A stretch of 64,000 bases of DNA from Streptomyces zhaozhouensis (GTDB lineage Bacteria; Actinomycetota; Actinomycetes; Streptomycetales; Streptomycetaceae). Every line of letters begins with the position of its first letter. Position 1 is the first letter of the stretch. The stretch is from NCBI RefSeq assembly GCF_900230195.1, contig NZ_OCNE01000013.1:62001-126000 (forward strand), given 5' to 3'. Below the pieces are notes generated by a model. It was not told where the DNA came from, ran no database searches, and saw only the letters and a program-made list of their open reading frames with translations. Position numbers and translations under genes: made by a program. Positions 8,590 through 17,289 of the stretch are shown one piece after another.

Positions 8590-10338
8590 CTACGTCCGCA
8601 GCAGCACCTGGGCGCCGCCGGCCGGCAGCGCCAGCGCGCCGTCCGACGGCTCCGACCGCTCCTCGCCGTGGCTGGCGGCCAGCGTGGTGAACGTCCCCGG
8701 GCCCAGCGGCAGGGAGGCCGCCTCCGCCGCCAGGTTGACCGCGACGGTCAGCGGGCCGTTGTGCAGCACCAGCCAGCGCGCCGCCTCGTCCGCCTCGCAG
8801 CGCACCGCCGCCAGCGGCAGGTCGGGAGGGAGATGGCGGTGGCGCACATGGATCAGCCGCCGGTGCCACTCCAGCAGCGCCGCCTTGGCCGGGTCCAGGA
8901 CCGGTTCGTCCCAGTCCAGCACGGAACGGTCGCGGGTCGCCCGGTCCTGCGGGTCGGGCACCTGGTCCGCCGCCCAGCCGTGGGCGGCGAACTCCCGCCG
9001 CCGCCCGTCCCGCACCGCCGCCGCCAGCGCCGGGTCCGGATGGTCGGTGAAGTACTGCCAGGGCGTGGTGGCGCCCCACTCCTCGCCCATGAAGAGCATC
9101 GGCGTGAAAGGCCCGCACAGCACCAGCGCCGCCAGCGGCGCCATCGCCTCGGGCCCCAGCAGCGCGGCGAGTCGGTCGCCCAGCGCCCGGTTCCCCACCT
9201 GGTCGTGCGTCTGCGCGTACCCGAGCAGCTGGTGGCCGCGCACCGTCGCCCGTTCCAACGGCCGGCCGTGCCGCCGCCCGCGGAACGACGAGTACCCGCC
9301 GTCGTGGAAGAAGCCGCCGGTCAGTGTCTTGGCCAACGCGGTCAGCGGGGCGCGCGCGAAGTCCGCGTAGTAGCCCTGGGCCTCGCCGGTCGCCGCGCAG
9401 TGCAGCGCGTGGTGGAAGTCGTCGTTCCACTGGGCGTGCACCCCGAGGCCGTTGGCGCGGCGGGGCGCGAGGGTGCGCGGGTCGTTCCGGTCCGACTCCG
9501 CGACCAGGAACATCGGCCGCCGCTCCGCCTCGGCCAACGCGTCGACGGCCGCCGACAGTTCGGCCAGCACGTGCTCGGCGCGGTCGTCGACCAGCGCGTG
9601 CACCGCGTCCAGCCGCAGCCCGTCCAGCCGGAAGTCGCGCAGGAACGCCAGCGCGCTGCCGACGAAGTAGGAACGCACCTGGTCGGAGTCGGGACCGTCC
9701 AGGTTGACCGCGGCGCCCCAGGGCGTGTGGTGGCGCTCGGTGAAGTAGGGCCCGAACTCCGGCAGCCGGTTGCCCGAGGGGCCCAGGTGGTTGTGGACCA
9801 CGTCCAGCACCACGCCGAGGCCGTGCCCGTGTGCCGCGTCCACGAAGCGCGCCAGTCCCTCAGGCCCCCCGTACGGCTGGTGCACGGCCCAGGGCGCCAC
9901 CCCGTCGTACCCCCAGCCGTGCACCCCGGGGAACGGGCAGACCGGCATCAGCTGCACGTGGGTGACGCCCAACTCGGCAAGGTGTGCCAGGTGTTCGGTC
10001 GCCGCGTCGAAGGTGCCGGCCGGCGTGAAGGTGCCCACGTGCAGCTCGTACAGCACGGCGCCCGCCAGCGCGCGCCCCGACCAGGCGTGGAGCCAGTCGA
10101 AGCGCGCCGGGTCCACGACGGCGCTCAGCCCCTCGGGGCCGTCCGGGAGCGCGCGCCCGCGCGGGTCGGGAAGCGTCTCGCCCCCGTCCAGCGCGAAGCC
10201 GTAGCGCGCGCCCGGCCCGGCCGGCGCCTCGGCCTCCCACCACCCCTCGCCGCCCTGGGCCGGCCGCATCGGATGCGGCCGGCCGTCCAACCGGAGCGTG
10301 ACCTCACGGGCTCGTGGCGCCCAGACCTCGAACAGCAT
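8590..10338 (-). CDS. treZ: Malto-oligosyltrehalose trehalohydrolase
   Basis: A 582-residue GH13 enzyme that releases trehalose from maltooligosyl-trehalose made by TreY. An N-terminal beta-sandwich domain (MLFEVWAPRAREVTLRLDG) precedes the alpha-amylase barrel: VVLDVVHNHLGPSGN, DGLRLDAVHAL with the nucleophile Asp, LVAESDRNDP with the acid Glu, and the TreZ-type end PMLFMGEEWG. The ATG at 10338 matches the family N-terminus; the open frame continues upstream without homology. treY lies about 3.1 kb away in the same orientation, split from treZ by an acetyltransferase, an FHA protein and an LPMO gene. Confidence 0.94.
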   Translation of the reverse strand: MLFEVWAPRAREVTLRLDGRPHPMRPAQGGEGWWEAEAPAGPGARYGFALDGGETLPDPRGRALPDGPEGLSAVVDPARFDWLHAWSGRALAGAVLYELHVGTFTPAGTFDAATEHLAHLAELGVTHVQLMPVCPFPGVHGWGYDGVAPWAVHQPYGGPEGLARFVDAAHGHGLGVVLDVVHNHLGPSGNRLPEFGPYFTERHHTPWGAAVNLDGPDSDQVRSYFVGSALAFLRDFRLDGLRLDAVHALVDDRAEHVLAELSAAVDALAEAERRPMFLVAESDRNDPRTLAPRRANGLGVHAQWNDDFHHALHCAATGEAQGYYADFARAPLTALAKTLTGGFFHDGGYSSFRGRRHGRPLERATVRGHQLLGYAQTHDQVGNRALGDRLAALLGPEAMAPLAALVLCGPFTPMLFMGEEWGATTPWQYFTDHPDPALAAAVRDGRRREFAAHGWAADQVPDPQDRATRDRSVLDWDEPVLDPAKAALLEWHRRLIHVRHRHLPPDLPLAAVRCEADEAARWLVLHNGPLTVAVNLAAEAASLPLGPGTFTTLAASHGEERSEPSDGALALPAGGAQVLLRT

Positions 10339-10400
10339 GGGTCCATGCTGGGCGCCACCCACCCCGCAGGCCAGACCCCCCGCCGGGGAGTCGGGTGCCG

Positions 10401-11336
10401 TCAGTCCCGCACCAGGCAGTAACGATGCAGGGTGATCGGATAACCGGCCCGCGCGAACGAGGCGGCCATCCCCACGTTGCCCACGTCGGTGGCCGCGGCG
10501 ATCCGTTCGGCGCCCTCGGCCACCAGCGTGTGCGTGCACTCGGCCAGCAGGTCGTAGCCGTAGGAGTGGCCCCGCTGCTCGGGCACCACGCCGATGAAGC
10601 CGACGCAGGGGCCGCTCGGGTTGTGCGCCGGCACCTGGACGCCGACCAGCTCACCCCCCTCGGTGTAGGCCAGCCGCAGCCACTCGCGCGGCGAGGGACA
10701 CCATCGGATGAACGCCAACTCCTCGCGCGCCGCCGCCTCCGGGCCTCCACCCGTCTCGATGGCGCGCAGGGCGTGGTGGTCCCGGGTGTCGCTGTGCACC
10801 CGGGCGAGCACGTCGAGGACCACGTCGTCGTCGGGCTCGGGCCGGAAGACCAGCCGCCCGGGCCGCTCGGGCAGCCCGCACCCCGTCGTCCAGGAGTAGC
10901 GGAAGCGCTCGGTCAGCCGGCGGTACCCGGCCTCCTCCGCCGCCGCCATCCGGCGCTCGGCGGCCCGGCGCGCCGCCGGGTCGCCCCGCCAGCCGGGCGG
11001 GAGCAGCAGCTCGTACTCGGCGTCGAACGGGGTGGCACGCAGCAGCGCGACCCCGTCGGCGTGGTCCAGGAAGTCGAAGTGCTCCAGCACCTTCGGGAGT
11101 TCGTCGGTCGGCGCGCCCCAGTAGGCCGCGCGGGCCACCACCACGCCGTCGCGCAGGGCGACCCAGCTCCATCCGGGACGGTACTCGCCGCCGGCGGAGG
11201 CGAGTTCGAAGTGGTTCTTCGGATGCGACAGCAGGGAGCGGCCGACCAGGCCGTCGTCGGGCAGGGCGCGGGTGAGGGAGCGGAAGACGTCCGCGGTCTC
11301 GCCTTCGGCGAGCGGACGGATGACCAGTGCGGTCAC
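10401..11336 (-). CDS. GNAT-family N-acetyltransferase
   Basis: 311 residues with a C-terminal GNAT fold: VGFIGVVPEQRGHSYGYDLLAECTHTL (about 245-270) carries the acetyl-CoA loop Q/R-G-x-G/S-x-G, and the domain ends with the NVGMAASFARAGY segment typical of the family. The N-terminal half is a second, degenerate GNAT-like domain, so it may be a tandem GNAT. Substrate is unknown. Translation starts at GTG 11336 with GAAGGG 6 nt upstream, but that ribosome site is inside a small hairpin and a 23-codon ORF lies just upstream, suggesting translational or attenuation control. Confidence 0.85.
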   Translation of the reverse strand: MTALVIRPLAEGETADVFRSLTRALPDDGLVGRSLLSHPKNHFELASAGGEYRPGWSWVALRDGVVVARAAYWGAPTDELPKVLEHFDFLDHADGVALLRATPFDAEYELLLPPGWRGDPAARRAAERRMAAAEEAGYRRLTERFRYSWTTGCGLPERPGRLVFRPEPDDDVVLDVLARVHSDTRDHHALRAIETGGGPEAAAREELAFIRWCPSPREWLRLAYTEGGELVGVQVPAHNPSGPCVGFIGVVPEQRGHSYGYDLLAECTHTLVAEGAERIAAATDVGNVGMAASFARAGYPITLHRYCLVRD

Positions 11337-11340
11337 GGGT

Positions 11341-11353
11341 TTCCCTTCGGGAA
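11341..11353 (-). promoter_or_regulatory. Hairpin covering the acetyltransferase ribosome site
   Basis: TTCCC and GGGAA arms with a 3-nt loop. On the minus strand the hairpin includes the GAAGGG ribosome site of the gene starting at 11336. Pairing would block initiation unless ribosomes on the upstream leader ORF, 20-30 nt away, disturb it. Confidence 0.4.
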
Positions 11354-11372
11354 GGAACGCCCCGCGCTCGCC

Positions 11373-11444
11373 TCAGTCGCTGGGACGCCCGGTGCTGGAC
11401 GGGCGGAGGCGCGGGACGCGACAGACAGTGGTGTCGTGGTGCAT
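11373..11444 (-). CDS. Putative 23-residue leader peptide upstream of GNAT gene
   Basis: A short ORF beginning MHHDTTVCRVPRLRP and ending 36 nt before the acetyltransferase start. It is preceded by a near-perfect Shine-Dalgarno sequence, AAGGAGG, 6-8 nt before its ATG, stronger than that of the large gene itself. It holds one cysteine, several arginines and three prolines, with two early histidines. It lacks the HVDL core of the cysteine leader family seen elsewhere in this window. The strong ribosome site and position support translation; its regulatory role is inferred. Confidence 0.55.
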   Translation of the reverse strand: MHHDTTVCRVPRLRPSSTGRPSD

Positions 11445-11567
11445 CGTCAACGCCTCCTTCCTCGTCCTGGCGGCCGCGTGGCGGCCGACTCGCTGGGCGT
11501 CGCCGACACCGTAGCCGACGCGGACGATTCTGGACAGCCGGGCGGCGCGTCACCGAGAATCCGAGGC

Positions 11568-12134
11568 ATGACCACGCCCGACTCCGAGGCCCAACGCCCG
11601 CGCGTCTCCGACGCGGAGCGGGAGCGGGCCATGGACGTGCTCAAGGAGGGGGTGGCCGAGGGGCGGATCTCGCCGGACACCCTGTTGCGCCGCATCGAGT
11701 TGATCATGGCGGCCCGGCATCCGGAGGAGCTCGCCGAGGTGGTCGGCGACCTGCCGCACCGCGAGCCGGCGCCCCCGCACAAGGGGTGGCTGCTGGACTC
11801 CGTGACCCGGCTCTCCGCCTTCCACCACCGGGTCCGACTGGCCTGGCGCGCCGAGCAGTTGCCCCAGCTGGTGCTTCCGGCACCCGGACCCAGGCCGCTG
11901 GCGATAGGCCGCGCGGCCGGTTCCGGACTGCGCCTCAACGACTCCAGCGTCTCCCGCTACCACGCCCAGTTGCGCGGCACCCCGACCGGCTGGACGCTGC
12001 GCGACCTCGGCTCGGCCAACGGCACCTGGGTGAACGGGCGTCGGGTCGCCGACACCGTGCCGGTGCGGCCGGGCGACCAGGTGCGCTTCGGCGCGGTCTC
12101 CTACCGGCTGGCGGACCGGGAATCCGCGCGCTGA
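11568..12134 (+). CDS. DUF1707 and FHA domain protein
   Basis: 188 residues. The DUF1707 (SHOCT-like) segment RVSDAERERAMDVLKEGVAE continues to VVGDLP (12-63) and is followed, after a linker rich in basic residues, by a forkhead-associated domain (about 110-180) with the phosphothreonine-binding pattern IGR...SVSRYHAQL...DLGSANGTWVNG. FHA domains bind phosphothreonine, so it probably receives signals from Ser/Thr kinases; no kinase is encoded nearby. It is cytoplasmic, with no membrane segment. Two strong hairpins follow, facing the convergent LPMO gene. Confidence 0.9.
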   Translation: MTTPDSEAQRPRVSDAERERAMDVLKEGVAEGRISPDTLLRRIELIMAARHPEELAEVVGDLPHREPAPPHKGWLLDSVTRLSAFHHRVRLAWRAEQLPQLVLPAPGPRPLAIGRAAGSGLRLNDSSVSRYHAQLRGTPTGWTLRDLGSANGTWVNGRRVADTVPVRPGDQVRFGAVSYRLADRESAR

Positions 12135-12167
12135 CGGCCGTGCCGCCGGCGCCACGACGCCGGGGAG

Positions 12168-12207
12168 CCCGGGACGGCGAAGCCCCGACGGGCTCCGCCG
12201 TCCCGGG
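12168..12207. terminator. Strong hairpin, 12-bp stem
   Basis: CCCGGGACGGCG pairs perfectly with CGCCGTCCCGGG; the loop holds a second 4-bp GCCC/GGGC pairing. It lies just after the FHA gene and probably ends its transcript. Confidence 0.7.
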
Positions 12208-12220
12208 CGGGAGAGGTGAG

Positions 12221-12267
12221 CCGGCCTGCCGCCTTAGCGGGGGCTGAGAGGTGCGGCGGCAGGCCGG
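12221..12267. terminator. Strong hairpin, 13-bp stem
   Basis: CCGGCCTGCCGCC pairs perfectly with GGCGGCAGGCCGG. It lies 18 bp beyond the LPMO stop codon on the minus strand and most likely terminates that gene. Together with the hairpin at 12168 it gives a double insulator between convergent genes. Confidence 0.7.
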
Positions 12268-12284
12268 AGTACCGGGGCCGGCGG

Positions 12285-13184
12285 TCAGCCGGCCGTGTCC
12301 GGCAGGACCTTCTGGAGCACGGCCAACGCGGAGCCGCCGGTCGCCCGCGAGGCGGAGGCGTGGGCGTCGTGCCCCGCGTGGGCGTCGTGCGCGCCCGGCT
12401 CTCGCGCGCCGACGGGCGCGGTGAACTCCGTCATCGCCTCGGGCGTGGCCGCCGTGTCGCCGCCGGGGACGGTGACCTCGCCGTTCCCGCCGTCGAAGAC
12501 GACGTCCGAGCAGCCGTAGAAGGTCTCCTCGCTGTCGGAGCGCTCCCAGACCGTGTAGATGATGTGGCGCCCCTCCTTGCCCTCGGGCAACTGGGCGTTC
12601 CAGTAGTACTCCGACTCGGCGTCACCCACCCCGCCCCGGTAGGGCGGGTCGGTCTCCGAGTGGAACGGCTCGTCCTCCAGGTCGTCCCAGCCCAGCGGCG
12701 CGTTCGGGTCCCAGCCGTCGACGGTCACGTACTGGTGGAACGTCCCGGGGTGGTGGGCCCACGGGTTGTAGGTGAACTCCCAGTCGGCGCCCGAGGTCAG
12801 ATGGGTGGTGGGCCACTCCTCGCTCGGGATGTCGAAGCCGGAGAAGTCGTAGACGGTGGCGCCGCCGCTGCACAACTGCCCGTCGGGGATGAAGCCCTCG
12901 GTGCGGCCGGCGCCGTCGGAGCGCAGCACGGCGAACCAGTTGTAGAACCCGTTCGCGCCGCTCGCCTCCAGTGCGGCCGCGCAGGCCGGGTTGGTCGGCT
13001 CGACCGCGCCGGTCTCGCCGACGCTGTACTTCCAGCACAGATAGGTGCGGCTGCCGGGGTCCATCGGGGCGCCGTGGGCCGCGGCGCCGCCGCCGGTGAA
13101 CACCACCGCGGTCAGGGCGGGCAGTGTGGCGGCCGCCGTGAGCAGCCCGATCCCGCGGAGTCCGCGCTTCCTCTGGTCGCTCAT
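12285..13184 (-). CDS. Secreted AA10 lytic polysaccharide monooxygenase
   Basis: 299 residues. A twin-basic signal peptide (QRKRGLRG then a hydrophobic stretch) ends at GGGAAA-HG, so the mature protein begins with His37, the first half of the copper histidine brace required by LPMOs. The second brace histidine lies in NPWAHHPGTF, and ETFYGCSDVVF is the AA10 C-terminal signature with the axial aromatic residue. There is no carbohydrate-binding module; the tail is His/Ala-rich (AHDAHAGHDAHA). It oxidatively cleaves chitin or cellulose outside the cell. Two CebR-type operators upstream argue for control by cellulose-derived sugars. Confidence 0.92.
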   Translation of the reverse strand: MSDQRKRGLRGIGLLTAAATLPALTAVVFTGGGAAAHGAPMDPGSRTYLCWKYSVGETGAVEPTNPACAAALEASGANGFYNWFAVLRSDGAGRTEGFIPDGQLCSGGATVYDFSGFDIPSEEWPTTHLTSGADWEFTYNPWAHHPGTFHQYVTVDGWDPNAPLGWDDLEDEPFHSETDPPYRGGVGDAESEYYWNAQLPEGKEGRHIIYTVWERSDSEETFYGCSDVVFDGGNGEVTVPGGDTAATPEAMTEFTAPVGAREPGAHDAHAGHDAHASASRATGGSALAVLQKVLPDTAG

Positions 13185-13245
13185 CGCGTTGCGTCCCTTC
13201 GCCGTGATGAGGTGGGGGTGACCGTGAAGGGGAGCGCCGCGTGGG

Positions 13246-13259
13246 TGGGAGCGCTCCCA
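13246..13259. promoter_or_regulatory. CebR-type operator, LPMO promoter
   Basis: TGGGAGCGCTCCCA is a perfect 14-bp palindrome identical to the known CebR (cellobiose repressor, LacI family) box of streptomycetes. On the minus strand it lies immediately downstream of a possible promoter with -35 TTTACA (13291-13296), a 17-bp spacer and a weak -10 TTACCT (13268-13273), so a bound repressor would cover the transcription start of the LPMO gene 62 bp away. Confidence 0.85.
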
Positions 13260-13438
13260 GTTCTGGAAGGTAACGTGCGCCTCGGCCGCGTGTAAAGACG
13301 CGTGCGCCATCCGTTCGCGGCCGACGCCCGTGCTGGGGTGCGGCGTTGACGCGCGTGCGCGAAGGCGTCCCGGGTGGCGGCGCGGGGTGGCGCGGCGGTC
13401 CTCGGCCCACGCCGGCCGCCGCCCGGTCACGTATTCTA

Positions 13439-13450
13439 GGGAGCGCTCCC
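13439..13450. promoter_or_regulatory. Second CebR-type palindrome
   Basis: GGGAGCGCTCCC, the 12-bp core of the same operator, flanked by A on both sides. It lies 180 bp farther from the LPMO start, next to a minus-strand TAGAAT (13433-13438) that could be a -10 element. Two sites 193 bp apart (centre to centre) could allow looping or mark a second promoter. Confidence 0.7.
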
Positions 13451-13473
13451 AAGGCGGCGGAGGGACAGGCGGC

Positions 13474-15891
13474 TCACTCTCCGTCCTCGGCGGCCACCAG
13501 CAGCGCCACCGGCGCGGCGGCGAACAGCGCCTCCAACCGCACCCGCCCCTCGTGCCGTCGCCCGTCGAGCGCGTCGTGCCAGACGCCGGTGGGGAGGGCG
13601 AGCGTCGCGTCGCCCCAGCCGCCCTCGGCGGCCAGGCGGTGGGAGAGCCGGGTGACGGCGGTGACGACCCGGCCGGCCCGGGCGAACGCCACGCAGTGGT
13701 CGGCGGCACCGCCCTCGGCCGGCAGCGGCCGGTAGTCGCCCCGGGCGCCGAACCACTCCGGGTGCGCGCGCCGCAGCCGCAGCGCCGTCGCGGTCAGCCG
13801 CAGCTTCGCGGTGGACAGGTCGTCGCTCAGCGCGGGCGGCGCGCCGTCCCAGGCGGCGAGACGGTCCGTGGGCAGCGGGGGCGTCACCCGGTTGTCGGGG
13901 TCGACGAGGGCCAGATAGTGGCCCTCGCTGCCCCGGTAGACGTCGGGCACACCGGGCATGGTGAGGTGCAGCAACGCGGCCCCGAGCACATTGGCCCGGA
14001 TCGCCGGCGCCAACTCCTCAGCGAAGGCGTTGAGTCGCGCGGCCGGCTGGCCGCAGGGCCCGGCCAGCACGAAGCGCTCGACGGCCGCCTCGTACTCCTC
14101 GTTGCGTTCGGTCCAACTGGTGTGGAGCGCCGCCTCGCGCACGGTCTTCAGCTGGGCGGCCAGCAGCCGTTCGCGCTCCGGGGCGCCCAGCGCGAACGCC
14201 TGCTGCCAGGTGGTCCACGCGAGATGCGGGTCGGGCGCGCGCACCCCGGTGCCGGCGGTGGCCTCGGTGAGCTGACTGACCAACGCCGCCCAGTCCCTGG
14301 GCCGCTCGCTGAGCGTCGCCTGGGCGGCACGTACATCACCGCTGCGTTTGGTGTCGTGCGTGGACAACACCGTGCCCGTCAGCGGCCAGTCGCGCTGCGT
14401 CCGGGCACAGAAGGCGTGAAAGGCGGCGGGCGGCAGCGCGGGCGCGCCGGGGTCGCCGCCGACCTCGGTCGCCGAGAGCAGCGGCGCGTAGCGGTAACAG
14501 GCGGTGTCCTCCACGGCCTTGGCGCGCAGCGCGGAGGAGACCTGCGCGAAGCGCACCCGGAAGTCCGCGCGGTCGGCGTCCTCTCCGAAGCGGCCGAGCA
14601 CCAGATCGCGCACCGTGGCCACGGCCGACGCCTCGGCCGGCACCCGGAACACCTTTCTGGCGCCGTCGGCCGCCGTGGCCAGCAGTGCCTCGTCGACGGG
14701 CGACGGCGGCGCGTCGGGGGTGACATAGGGGCGGTAGACCGGGAGCCTCACCAGCAGCTCGGTGATCGCGGTGCGCAGCGCCCACGGCGCGTGGTCGCGA
14801 TGGCGCAGCCCGTCCACCGAGCGGCAGATCCGCAGGGCGACCCGCACCAGCCGCTCCCGTTCGGCGACCAGCTCGTGGTTGATCATGCGGTACGCCGCGC
14901 GGCGCACCGTGGCCTCCCAGGCGCCGCCCTGGTCGGGCGGGGCGCCGGTGAACGCCCGGTAGTGCTCGGTGAGTTCGGCCCAGCCGTCCGGGTCGACAAA
15001 GAGGGCGTCGAGGTGCCGCAGCGCGTCGTAGCCGGTGGTGCCGGCGATCGGCCACCGGCCGGGGAGCTGCTCGCCGGAGCCGAGGATCTTCTCCGCGACG
15101 ATCCAGGCGCCCGTCTCCTCACGCAGCCGGGTGAGGTAGGCGCCGGGGTCGGCCAACCCGTCCGGGTGGTCCACCCGCAGCCCGTCGATCACCCCTTCGG
15201 TGAGCAGGCGCAGCAGCAGCGCGTGGCTGGCCCGGAAGACGTCGGGGTCCTCGACGCGGATCGCGATCAGGTCGCTGATGGTGAAGAACCGCCGGTGGTT
15301 CACCTCGCTGCGGCCCAGCCGCCACCAGGCGAGGCGGTAGTGCTGGGCGTCCAACAGATCGGCCAGGGGCAGCTCCTCGGTGCCGGGTCGGAGGGGGAGC
15401 ACGTGATCGGCGTAACGCAGCGTAGCGTCGACCACTGACAGCCGTTCCCACTCCTCGCCGAGCGGCCCCCCGAGCACGGGCAGCAGCAGCCGGCCGCCGC
15501 CGGCGTCCCAGTCGATGTCGAACCACCGCGCCGCGGGCGACGTCGGACCGTCCCTGAGCACCTGCCACAGCGGCCCGTTCAGCCGGGTGTCGGCGGGCAG
15601 CGCCATGTGGTTCGGCACCACGTCCGCCACCAGCCCGAGCCCGTGGGCCCGCGCCGTCGCCGCGAGGCGCCGCAGTCCTTCCTCGCCGCCCAGTTCGGGC
15701 CGCACGCGGCCGTGGTCGATGACGTCGTAGCCGTGGCCGGAGCCGGGGACGGCGTCCAGCACGGGGGAGAGGTGCAGATGGGAGGCGCCCAACGAGGCCA
15801 CGTGCGGCACCAGCCGCTCGGCCGCGGCGAACGGGAAGTCAGGGCCCAACTGGAGCCGGTACGTTGACGTGGGCACTGGCGTGGACGTCAT
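13474..15891 (-). CDS. treY: Malto-oligosyltrehalose synthase
   Basis: An 805-residue GH13 enzyme that turns the reducing end of maltodextrins into a trehalosyl unit by internal transglycosylation; TreZ then releases trehalose. Signatures are STYRLQLGPDFPFAAAERLV at the N-terminus, VADVVPNHMAL, DGLRVDHPDGLADPGAYL with the nucleophile Asp, and WIVAEKILGSGEQLP with the acid Glu. The ATG at 15891 gives the family N-terminus; a TTG at 15924 is possible but less likely. It reads away from the divergent HEPN gene. A CebR-type palindrome lies 24 bp past its 3' end but belongs to the LPMO promoter. Confidence 0.95.
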   Translation of the reverse strand: MTSTPVPTSTYRLQLGPDFPFAAAERLVPHVASLGASHLHLSPVLDAVPGSGHGYDVIDHGRVRPELGGEEGLRRLAATARAHGLGLVADVVPNHMALPADTRLNGPLWQVLRDGPTSPAARWFDIDWDAGGGRLLLPVLGGPLGEEWERLSVVDATLRYADHVLPLRPGTEELPLADLLDAQHYRLAWWRLGRSEVNHRRFFTISDLIAIRVEDPDVFRASHALLLRLLTEGVIDGLRVDHPDGLADPGAYLTRLREETGAWIVAEKILGSGEQLPGRWPIAGTTGYDALRHLDALFVDPDGWAELTEHYRAFTGAPPDQGGAWEATVRRAAYRMINHELVAERERLVRVALRICRSVDGLRHRDHAPWALRTAITELLVRLPVYRPYVTPDAPPSPVDEALLATAADGARKVFRVPAEASAVATVRDLVLGRFGEDADRADFRVRFAQVSSALRAKAVEDTACYRYAPLLSATEVGGDPGAPALPPAAFHAFCARTQRDWPLTGTVLSTHDTKRSGDVRAAQATLSERPRDWAALVSQLTEATAGTGVRAPDPHLAWTTWQQAFALGAPERERLLAAQLKTVREAALHTSWTERNEEYEAAVERFVLAGPCGQPAARLNAFAEELAPAIRANVLGAALLHLTMPGVPDVYRGSEGHYLALVDPDNRVTPPLPTDRLAAWDGAPPALSDDLSTAKLRLTATALRLRRAHPEWFGARGDYRPLPAEGGAADHCVAFARAGRVVTAVTRLSHRLAAEGGWGDATLALPTGVWHDALDGRRHEGRVRLEALFAAAPVALLVAAEDGE

Positions 15892-16014
15892 GGAAGTCGC
15901 CTGCCCCGGGCCGGGCGCGGGCAAGCGCGGGGGATGTGGGATCTTGCTGCGTGGCCGGGGCGTGCCACAGTAGGCTTCCTTGATCCATCAGTGGCGTGGA
16001 AGGCGGTACGCGAG

Positions 16015-17238
16015 GTGGGCTCTTCGGGCCTGGAGCTGCCATCGGGCAACGGCGGCGAGACCGCCGAGGCGCCGGCGGGGGCCGTACCGGTGCCGCGCCC
16101 CATGGAGATAGGGGCCGACCTGGAGTGGAGCGCCGAGGACTGGTCGGAGGTCAGGCTGCGCGTGGAGCGCGCCGGCCGCGCGTACGTCTGGCTCAACCTG
16201 GTGGAGCAGCGCCTGCGTTCGGTGGTGGGCGCGGTGCTGCGTCCGGTGTACGAGCCGGTGCACGGCGCCGAGTGGGAGATGGCGGCGGCCGGCCCGACCG
16301 GCCAGGAGTGGGTGCAGCGGGCGGCGGCGCTGCGCGAGGTGAGCCGCCGCAAGGGACACTTGCTCGATCCTGCCGATGACACGGTGCTCGCCTTTCTGAC
16401 CCTGCCTCAGTTGCGTGAGCTCATGGTGCAGCACTGGCCGTGCTTCGCGCCGTATTTCGACAACCGGCGCGAGGTGGAGCTGACGCTCGACGAGCTGGAG
16501 GTGGCGCGCAGCGCCGTCAGCCGCAACCGAGGCATCAACCGCGCCGTGCTGGAGCAGGCGGAACGCGGCTGTGCCCGGCTGCTGCGGCTGCTGGACTCCG
16601 GCGCGCCGCCGGGTGAGGGACGGTTGCCGGCGGACGTGGTGGAGCAGCTGGTCGGCGACCGGTTCACCGACGTGGCCGGGGTCCACCCGGACCGGGTGCG
16701 CCTCCAGCGGCAGCTGCCGGCCGAGGACCTGTTCGGCGGGGCGCGGCGACTGGACGCGATGGGCATAGGGCTGGGCCTGCTGGTGCAGAACTTTCCCGGG
16801 CGCCGGCTCGTGCGTCTGGCCGAGTCCGGGTGCCGCACCAGGCTGCTCTTCCTGAACCCGGCGAGCGGGGCCATGCGTCGCCGTGAACGCGAACTGGGCT
16901 TGAAGCGGGGCGAGTTGGGGCGCGCCGTGGAGACCAACATCCTTCAGGTCCGCCGGGTGCGCGCCCGGCTGCGGGACCAGGAGGCGTTCGAGATCCACGT
17001 GTTCGACGACACGCCCCGGTTCAGCGCCTACTTCGTGGACGGGGACGGCGCGGACGGGGTGGCGGTGGTCCAGTCGTATCTGCGGCGGAGCCGGGGCGTG
17101 GAGACGCCGGCGCTGGTGCTGCGGAGGGCGGGGCGGGAGCTCGTCGGCCAGGAGACCTCGGACGACGAGCTGAGTCTCTTCGAGACCTATCGCGAGGAGT
17201 TCGAGTGGGCCTGGGAGCACTCCAGGTCCGTCTCCTGA
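16015..17238 (+). CDS. SAV2148-family HEPN domain protein
   Basis: 407 residues matching the SAV2148 family, named after a Streptomyces avermitilis protein. The N-terminal half contains the HEPN-like helical region (RAGRAYVWLNLVEQRLRSVV to REVSRRKGHLLDPADD); the C-terminal half (NFPGRRLVRLAESGCRTRLL, then NPASGAMRRRERELGLKRGE) resembles the DUF5919-type domain found in regulatory and conflict proteins. HEPN domains are often RNases, but no clear R-x4-H catalytic pair is obvious, so activity is unproven. The GTG at 16015 gives the usual family start (VGSSGLELPSG); AAGG lies about 11 nt upstream. It is divergent from treY. Confidence 0.85.
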   Translation: MGSSGLELPSGNGGETAEAPAGAVPVPRPMEIGADLEWSAEDWSEVRLRVERAGRAYVWLNLVEQRLRSVVGAVLRPVYEPVHGAEWEMAAAGPTGQEWVQRAAALREVSRRKGHLLDPADDTVLAFLTLPQLRELMVQHWPCFAPYFDNRREVELTLDELEVARSAVSRNRGINRAVLEQAERGCARLLRLLDSGAPPGEGRLPADVVEQLVGDRFTDVAGVHPDRVRLQRQLPAEDLFGGARRLDAMGIGLGLLVQNFPGRRLVRLAESGCRTRLLFLNPASGAMRRRERELGLKRGELGRAVETNILQVRRVRARLRDQEAFEIHVFDDTPRFSAYFVDGDGADGVAVVQSYLRRSRGVETPALVLRRAGRELVGQETSDDELSLFETYREEFEWAWEHSRSVS

Positions 17239-17266
17239 CCTGGGCGTTCGCGCTCCCCGCCACGGA

Positions 17267-17289
17267 TTGTCAGTGGTGCCCCCTATCTT
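17267..17289 (+). promoter_or_regulatory. RecA-independent DNA-damage (PafBC-type) promoter, orphan
   Basis: TTGTCAGTG, 8 bp, TATCTT: an exact match to the actinobacterial RecA-NDp motif tTGTCRGTG-N8-TAnnnT, used by PafBC for RecA-independent damage induction. The -10 ends 7 nt before an ATG at 17297, so the transcript would be leaderless. No recognisable damage-response gene follows. Confidence 0.8.
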
